Made by a program: the position numbers and the translations under genes
The notes under the pieces: model-generated
Seen by the model: the letters and a program-made list of their open reading frames with translations, nothing else
What the model was told of the DNA's origin: nothing
The model's database searches: none
Shown here: positions 60,003-64,000 of the stretch, piece after piece
How positions within the stretch are numbered: the stretch's first letter is position 1
Layout of the letters: each line of letters begins with the position of its first letter
Assembly (NCBI RefSeq): GCF_000021325.1
Contig: NC_011365.1
Coordinates: 1,054,001 to 1,118,000 of the forward strand
Source: Gluconacetobacter diazotrophicus PA1 5
GTDB lineage: Bacteria; Pseudomonadota; Alphaproteobacteria; Acetobacterales; Acetobacteraceae
Direction of reading: 5' to 3'
DNA length: 64,000 bases

Positions 60003-60950
60003 TCATGCTGCCGACACAGGCAGCATCTCCAAGCTGCGCGCATAGGCGGTTGGTGACACACCGACCACGCGACTGAACGCGGTGCTGAAGGCGCTGACAG
60101 ATTGGAAGCCTGCCTGCCGGGCGATCTGTGCCATCGGCATGTCGCGTGAGGCAAGCATCGAGCGGGCCTGATTGATGCGCCATTGCGTGGCATAGTTGAT
60201 CGGGCTCGTGCCAAGCGTCCTGGCAAAACGATCGGCAAATGCGGAGCGTGACATGCCAGCATGGCGGGCTAGACGTTCCACAGTCCAGGGCGGTGATGCC
60301 TCACCGTGGATGATCTGCAAAGCGCGGGCAAGCTTCTGGTCGCCTAGGGCCGTCAACAGGCGCTGGGCGTGACCCGGCAGCGCATCAGGACGCGTGCGTA
60401 GTGTTTCAACGAGGATGATTTCGATCAGCCGATCAAGGATCAGACTTCGACCCGGCCGGGTGGTCGTTGCTTCGTCACCAACCAGGCCTAGCAGCATGCC
60501 AAGGCGTTCGGCCGCCACGTCATTGTGCAGGACCGGCAGCAAGGGCGGGATGAGATCTGCGACCAGCGCCGCATTCGGTGCTTCCAGCACGAACGCTCCG
60601 GCCACGAAGCACGTTACGTTCGTGGATGGATCGTCTGTCTGCATCAGGCGTGCGGGTTCGGCGATGGCAGTCATGAAATCGATCGAACGTGGATTGGGGC
60701 CGGTTTTAATCACCCATGGTTCCGTGGTGCCTAAAAAGGCAAGGTCGCCGCGCGTCAGGGACGCAGTATGCGTGGAACCGATCTTAATTGTCGGATTGCC
60801 CGAGATGACCTGCCCGAACGAGATGACTGGGTTGGCTGGGAACGCAATCGCCCATGACCCACGAGCCTCGATCACACGCCACGCCAGAACGCGCGGCCTG
60901 AGCAGGGCGATCGTCCGTGACAGGGGGTCGATTTCAGAAGGCATACCCAT
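60003..60950 (-). CDS. AraC-family regulator with cupin-like sensor (AraC_binding/Cupin_6)
   Basis: The 315-residue regulator has an N-terminal cupin-like sensor (GSWAIAFPANPVISFGQVISGNPTIKI ... FVAGAFVLEAPNAALVADLIPPLLPV) and a C-terminal AraC double HTH (WTVERLARHAGMSRSAFADRFARTLGTSPINYATQWRINQARSMLASRDMPMAQIARQAGFQSVSAFSTAFSRVVGVSPTAYAR). This type often controls a divergent oxidoreductase gene, and here the SDR gene at 61065 starts 114 bases away on the other strand. Confidence 0.93.
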   Translation of the reverse strand: MGMPSEIDPLSRTIALLRPRVLAWRVIEARGSWAIAFPANPVISFGQVISGNPTIKIGSTHTASLTRGDLAFLGTTEPWVIKTGPNPRSIDFMTAIAEPARLMQTDDPSTNVTCFVAGAFVLEAPNAALVADLIPPLLPVLHNDVAAERLGMLLGLVGDEATTTRPGRSLILDRLIEIILVETLRTRPDALPGHAQRLLTALGDQKLARALQIIHGEASPPWTVERLARHAGMSRSAFADRFARTLGTSPINYATQWRINQARSMLASRDMPMAQIARQAGFQSVSAFSTAFSRVVGVSPTAYARSLEMLPVSAA

Positions 60951-61064
60951 TCTGGACGCTCGATAATCGTTTTAAGAGTTTCGGTTATCTACAACCCTGA
61001 AAAGCACGGGTAAAGATAGATCAATGGCCAAGAAGCGGCCAGATGTCGCGCAGGGGATAATGAC

Positions 61065-62036
61065 ATGCGGATCTTTATGACCGGAGCCAACGGATTTATC
61101 GGTCGTGCTGTCGTGCGCGAATTGCAGGGCGCCGGACATACCGTCATCGGTCTCGCACGATCTGCGGAGACTGCGAAATCGCTGGCCGCCGCTGGGGTGG
61201 AAGTTCATCAAGGGGCGTTGACCGACATAGAGAGCCTCACAGCTGCGGCATCGAAAGCCGACGGTGTTATCCATCTGGCCTTTATCCATGGGCCTGGGCA
61301 GCTCGACTGGCTCCAACGCTTGCGTGTTTTCGGAGGCGGTTTGCCAACGGGCGTTGTCGCGCGGTTCGGTGCTGAAATCACACGCGTGGACAGTCGGGCC
61401 ATTGACGCGATGGCGGGCGCCTTGAAAGGGTCGGGGCGCCCGTTCATCGCGGCCTTCGGCACCATGGGGTTGGCACCCGGCGGCATGTCGGAGGCAGATC
61501 TTCCCGATCCGCGGTCTCCAGGGGCCGCACGGGCGGTCGCTGAGACTGCGGTGCACGCGTGGGCGGACCGTGGCGTCAGGGCGATGATTATGAGATTGCC
61601 GCCGTCAGTCCATGGAGATGGGGACAAAGGCCTCGTGCCACAGATCATCAAGGCCGCTCGTAAGGCAGGCTCGGCGGATTATGTCGGCAACGGACGCAAT
61701 CGCTGGTGTGCCGTTCATCGTGACGACGCAGCGCATCTGTTCCGGCTTGCTCTGGAGCGAGGCGATGGGGGTGCGTGCTATCACGGCGTGGCGGAGGAGG
61801 GTATTGCTTTTGCTGATATCGCCGCGGTCATTGCGCGTAAGCTTGGCATCCCAAGTCAGAGTCTTTCGAAACGGGCTGCGCAAAAGCGTTTCAGCTGGCT
61901 TGCACCGTTCTGTAGCGTCGACAACCCAGCAACAAGTGAGATGACGCGCCAAGCGCTGAGCTGGGCTCCCACCAAGGTCGGCTTGCTGACCGATATGGAA
62001 GCCGGAGCGTACTTCACGAGTGCTCGCAAGACTTAA
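61065..62036 (+). CDS. NAD(P)-dependent SDR/epimerase-family oxidoreductase
   Basis: The 323-residue atypical extended SDR has the cofactor site MRIFMTGANGFIGRAVVRELQGAGHTVIGLARS and VHGDGDKGLVPQIIKAARKAGSADYVGNGRNRWCAVHRDDAAHLFRLALE, as in YeeF/YbjT-like epimerase-family reductases. The usual YxxxK is not evident (RAVAETAVHAW stands there), so it may bind rather than turn over a sugar nucleotide. It is divergent from and probably regulated by the AraC gene at 60003-60950. Confidence 0.88.
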   Translation: MRIFMTGANGFIGRAVVRELQGAGHTVIGLARSAETAKSLAAAGVEVHQGALTDIESLTAAASKADGVIHLAFIHGPGQLDWLQRLRVFGGGLPTGVVARFGAEITRVDSRAIDAMAGALKGSGRPFIAAFGTMGLAPGGMSEADLPDPRSPGAARAVAETAVHAWADRGVRAMIMRLPPSVHGDGDKGLVPQIIKAARKAGSADYVGNGRNRWCAVHRDDAAHLFRLALERGDGGACYHGVAEEGIAFADIAAVIARKLGIPSQSLSKRAAQKRFSWLAPFCSVDNPATSEMTRQALSWAPTKVGLLTDMEAGAYFTSARKT

Positions 62037-62216
62037 TCGTCGTGCACGCTATATTTCGTCATCCTGGGACGATCAAGTCACACGGTGCCACTTGAAGATG
62101 AAGGTCAGTTTCGAACGAAAAGCTTGTAAGGCACGTCTGCTTTCGGGAACCGTCAACGAGCTCATGTGCGTCTGGCATGAGGCGGAAGCCGACATGGAGA
62201 CACGCCCGTCACTCCA

Positions 62217-64000
62217 TCATGCGATGCTACCCGCCAGCCACTCCCTGAGCTTCGACCACCGCCGCCTCCCGCCCTGGTTGCGCACGGCGATGGCCAGCGC
62301 CTTCTTCTGCCCCACGAGCACGACGAGCTTCCGCCCGCGTGTGACGCCGGTATAGAGCAGGTTCCGCGCCAGCATAGCGTAATGCTGCGTCACCAGGGGG
62401 ATGACCACCGCTGGATATTCCGATCCCTGGCTCTTGTGAATGGTGGTCGCGTAGGCCAGCACCAGTTCGTCCAGTTCTCCAAAGCCGTAAACGACCTCCC
62501 GTCCATCGAATGAGACCGTCAGTTCGCCCTCTTCCACATCGATCCTATCGATAACGCCAAGATCCCCGTTGAAGACGTCCCGGTCATAATCATTGGCGAT
62601 CTGCATCACCTTGTCGCCGGGACCATAGGTCCAGCCGAACCGCTCAACCTTCACGTCGCCCGGCGGGTTCAGCGCCTGCTGCAATTCGATATTCAGCGAC
62701 CGCGCCCCAAGCCCGCCCCGGTTCATCGGGCAAAGCACCTGCACATCGCGGACCGGGTCCAGCCCGAACCGCGCCGGGATACGGTCTTTCACCACGGCCA
62801 GCAGCCGACGCAGCCCGATCTCCGGCTCGGCGGCCTCTACGAAATAGAAATCCGATCCCTCTTCCGCGTTCAGTTCGGGCATCCTGCCCTCGTTGATCCG
62901 GTGCGCATTGGTAATGATCCGGCTCTGTGCCGCCTGGCGGAACACCTCGGTCAGCCGCACCACAGGCACGGCATCGGAGCCGATGATGTCGGCCAGCACC
63001 TGCCCCGGCCCGACAGAAGGCAACTGGTCCACGTCGCCTACGATCAACAACGCGGCGTTGTCGGGCAGCGCGCGCAGCAGGGAGCGCATCAGCAGCACGT
63101 CCACCATGCTGGCCTCGTCCACGACCAGCAGATCGCAGGTCAGCGGGTTGGTATCGTCCCGTTTGAAACTGCCATTGGCCGGATCCGTCTCCAGCAGGCG
63201 GTGGATGGTCTTGCCTTCCAGCCCCGTGCTTTCCGACAGGCGCTTCGCCGCGCGACCGGTCGGCGCGCAGAGCTGCACATCCGTGCCCTTGGCCGTCACG
63301 ATCTTGAGGATGGCGTTGACCAGCGTTGTCTTGCCCACGCCGGGTCCGCCCGTGATCACCAGCACCTTGCTGTGCAGGGCAAGGCGCACCGCCTCCTGCT
63401 GGCTGGGCGCGAGCGCAAGCCCGATCTTGCCCTCCACCCAGGACATGGCCTTTTCAGCGTCGATGTCCGGCCAGGGCGGACGGCCAATGGCGCAGGCGCG
63501 CAATCGCTCCGCGATGCTCTGCTCCGCGCGGTACAGGCCGGCGAGGAAGATACAGTCCGTCTCGCCCACGCTGTCGACAATAACGTCGCCCGCTTCCAGC
63601 TCCAGCGCGAGGGCCGTCTCGATCAGAGGGGTGGCGACCTCCAGCAGTTCGGCAGTGCTGGTCAGCAGCTCCCCGACTGGCAGGCCGCAATGCCCTTCAT
63701 CCATCGCCTCGCCAAGCGCGTAGGAGATCCCGGCCCTCACCCGGATCATGGCGTCAGGCGCGATGCCCATCTTCCGGGCGATCTGGTCGGCGGTCTTGAA
63801 CCCGATCCCCCGGATGTCCTTCGCGAGCCGATAGGGGTTCTCGCTGATCAGTTGGACCGCATCCTGACCATAGGTCTTGAAGATCCTTACCGCCCGCGAG
63901 GTGCCGACGCCATTGCTGTGCAGGAACAGCATGATCTCGCGGATCATCTTCTGGTCCGCCCAGCCAGCGACAATCCGCTCCGCGCGCTTGGGGCCGATGC
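62217..64000 (-). CDS. recD2: RecD2-type ATP-dependent helicase, N-terminus beyond the window
   Basis: The gene runs in frame off the right edge; about 593 residues are visible. A helix-hairpin-helix pair (IGPKRAERI; LISENPYRLAKDIRGIGFKTADQIARKMG) is followed by SF1 helicase motifs: Walker [18 protein letters not shown], Walker B LLVVDEASMVD, VGDVDQLPSVGPGQ and the C-terminal YATTIHKSQGSEYPAVVIPL. RecD2 is a 5'-3' DNA helicase outside RecBCD; copies are frequent in alphaproteobacterial mobile elements. The first 150 or so residues are missing from view. Confidence 0.93.
   Translation of the reverse strand, partial: IGPKRAERIVAGWADQKMIREIMLFLHSNGVGTSRAVRIFKTYGQDAVQLISENPYRLAKDIRGIGFKTADQIARKMGIAPDAMIRVRAGISYALGEAMDEGHCGLPVGELLTSTAELLEVATPLIETALALELEAGDVIVDSVGETDCIFLAGLYRAEQSIAERLRACAIGRPPWPDIDAEKAMSWVEGKIGLALAPSQQEAVRLALHSKVLVITGGPGVGKTTLVNAILKIVTAKGTDVQLCAPTGRAAKRLSESTGLEGKTIHRLLETDPANGSFKRDDTNPLTCDLLVVDEASMVDVLLMRSLLRALPDNAALLIVGDVDQLPSVGPGQVLADIIGSDAVPVVRLTEVFRQAAQSRIITNAHRINEGRMPELNAEEGSDFYFVEAAEPEIGLRRLLAVVKDRIPARFGLDPVRDVQVLCPMNRGGLGARSLNIELQQALNPPGDVKVERFGWTYGPGDKVMQIANDYDRDVFNGDLGVIDRIDVEEGELTVSFDGREVVYGFGELDELVLAYATTIHKSQGSEYPAVVIPLVTQHYAMLARNLLYTGVTRGRKLVVLVGQKKALAIAVRNQGGRRRWSKLREWLAGSIA

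Noticed and set aside
62020-62216. Open frame between the SDR gene and the RecD2 gene, considered as an IS remnant
   Set aside because: It overlaps the SDR end, has no IS ends and is not protein-like.
1-64000. CRISPR array, rRNA genes and complete tRNA genes
   Set aside because: No regularly spaced repeats were seen and no rRNA or full cloverleaf sequence was found on either strand.

Overview
The window looks like a high-GC alphaproteobacterial chromosome or large plasmid, most likely from an acetic acid bacterium (Acetobacteraceae). This is an inference from the IS1031-type IS5 element, the IS630 and IS407-type elements, the codon bias and the set of accessory genes; no rRNA or complete tRNA is present to confirm it. 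Almost everything here is accessory DNA: insertion sequences, a conjugative element of the Tn4371/RP4-Trb type, efflux cargo and small candidate defence or toxin-antitoxin units.

Region by region: 0-0.6 kb is the tail of a hydantoinase/dihydropyrimidinase gene. From 0.7 to 5.3 kb two near-identical IS630 copies and one IS5 element surround and split a TonB-dependent siderophore receptor, which also lacks its 5' part. After a small low-GC gene and an IS3 (IS407-type) element at 5.7-6.9 kb comes a terminator plus 19 bases matching the 3' end of initiator tRNA, which looks like a displaced att site. From 7.3 to 9.3 kb lie a Cas2-like/membrane gene pair and a Panacea (SocA-like) antitoxin with a putative toxin. 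At 9.8-11.7 kb are a carboxylesterase, a FrnE-like DsbA oxidoreductase and an ArsR repressor. At 11.8-18.5 kb is an RND tripartite pump (outer membrane factor, fusion protein, pump) followed by a LysR gene. At 18.6-22.7 kb are oxidoreductase and stress genes with LysR and TetR regulators. At 22.9-28.3 kb is a second tripartite pump, of EmrAB type, ending in a LysR gene almost identical to the first.

From 28.3 to about 57 kb lies the conjugation core, all on the minus strand: HTH/AlpA - RepA - DUF2840 - cytosine methyltransferase - TraF - DUF736 - lytic transglycosylase - VirD2-like relaxase - (cargo) - TraG/VirD4 - CopG - TrbBCDEJLFGI - DUF2274. Most neighbours overlap by an ATGA, so the genes are translationally coupled. 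A plus-strand cargo (CcdA-like remnant, a PIN toxin-antitoxin pair, a gamma-glutamylcyclotransferase, plus a divergent racemase/AraC pair) sits between TraG and the relaxase. Two genes of the element carry frame-disrupting indels: the cytosine methyltransferase and the DUF6499-DUF2285 regulator. The element edge appears to be a tRNA-Ser 3' fragment at 57.06 kb; beyond it are a large P-loop (STAND-like) ATPase, an AraC/SDR divergent pair and the C-terminal part of a RecD2-type helicase running off the window.

The most informative internal clue is that the first LysR gene is followed by a decayed copy of the end of the DUF2274 gene, which is exactly what follows the second LysR gene. This implies that both efflux cassettes were once docked at the same spot behind a trb operon.
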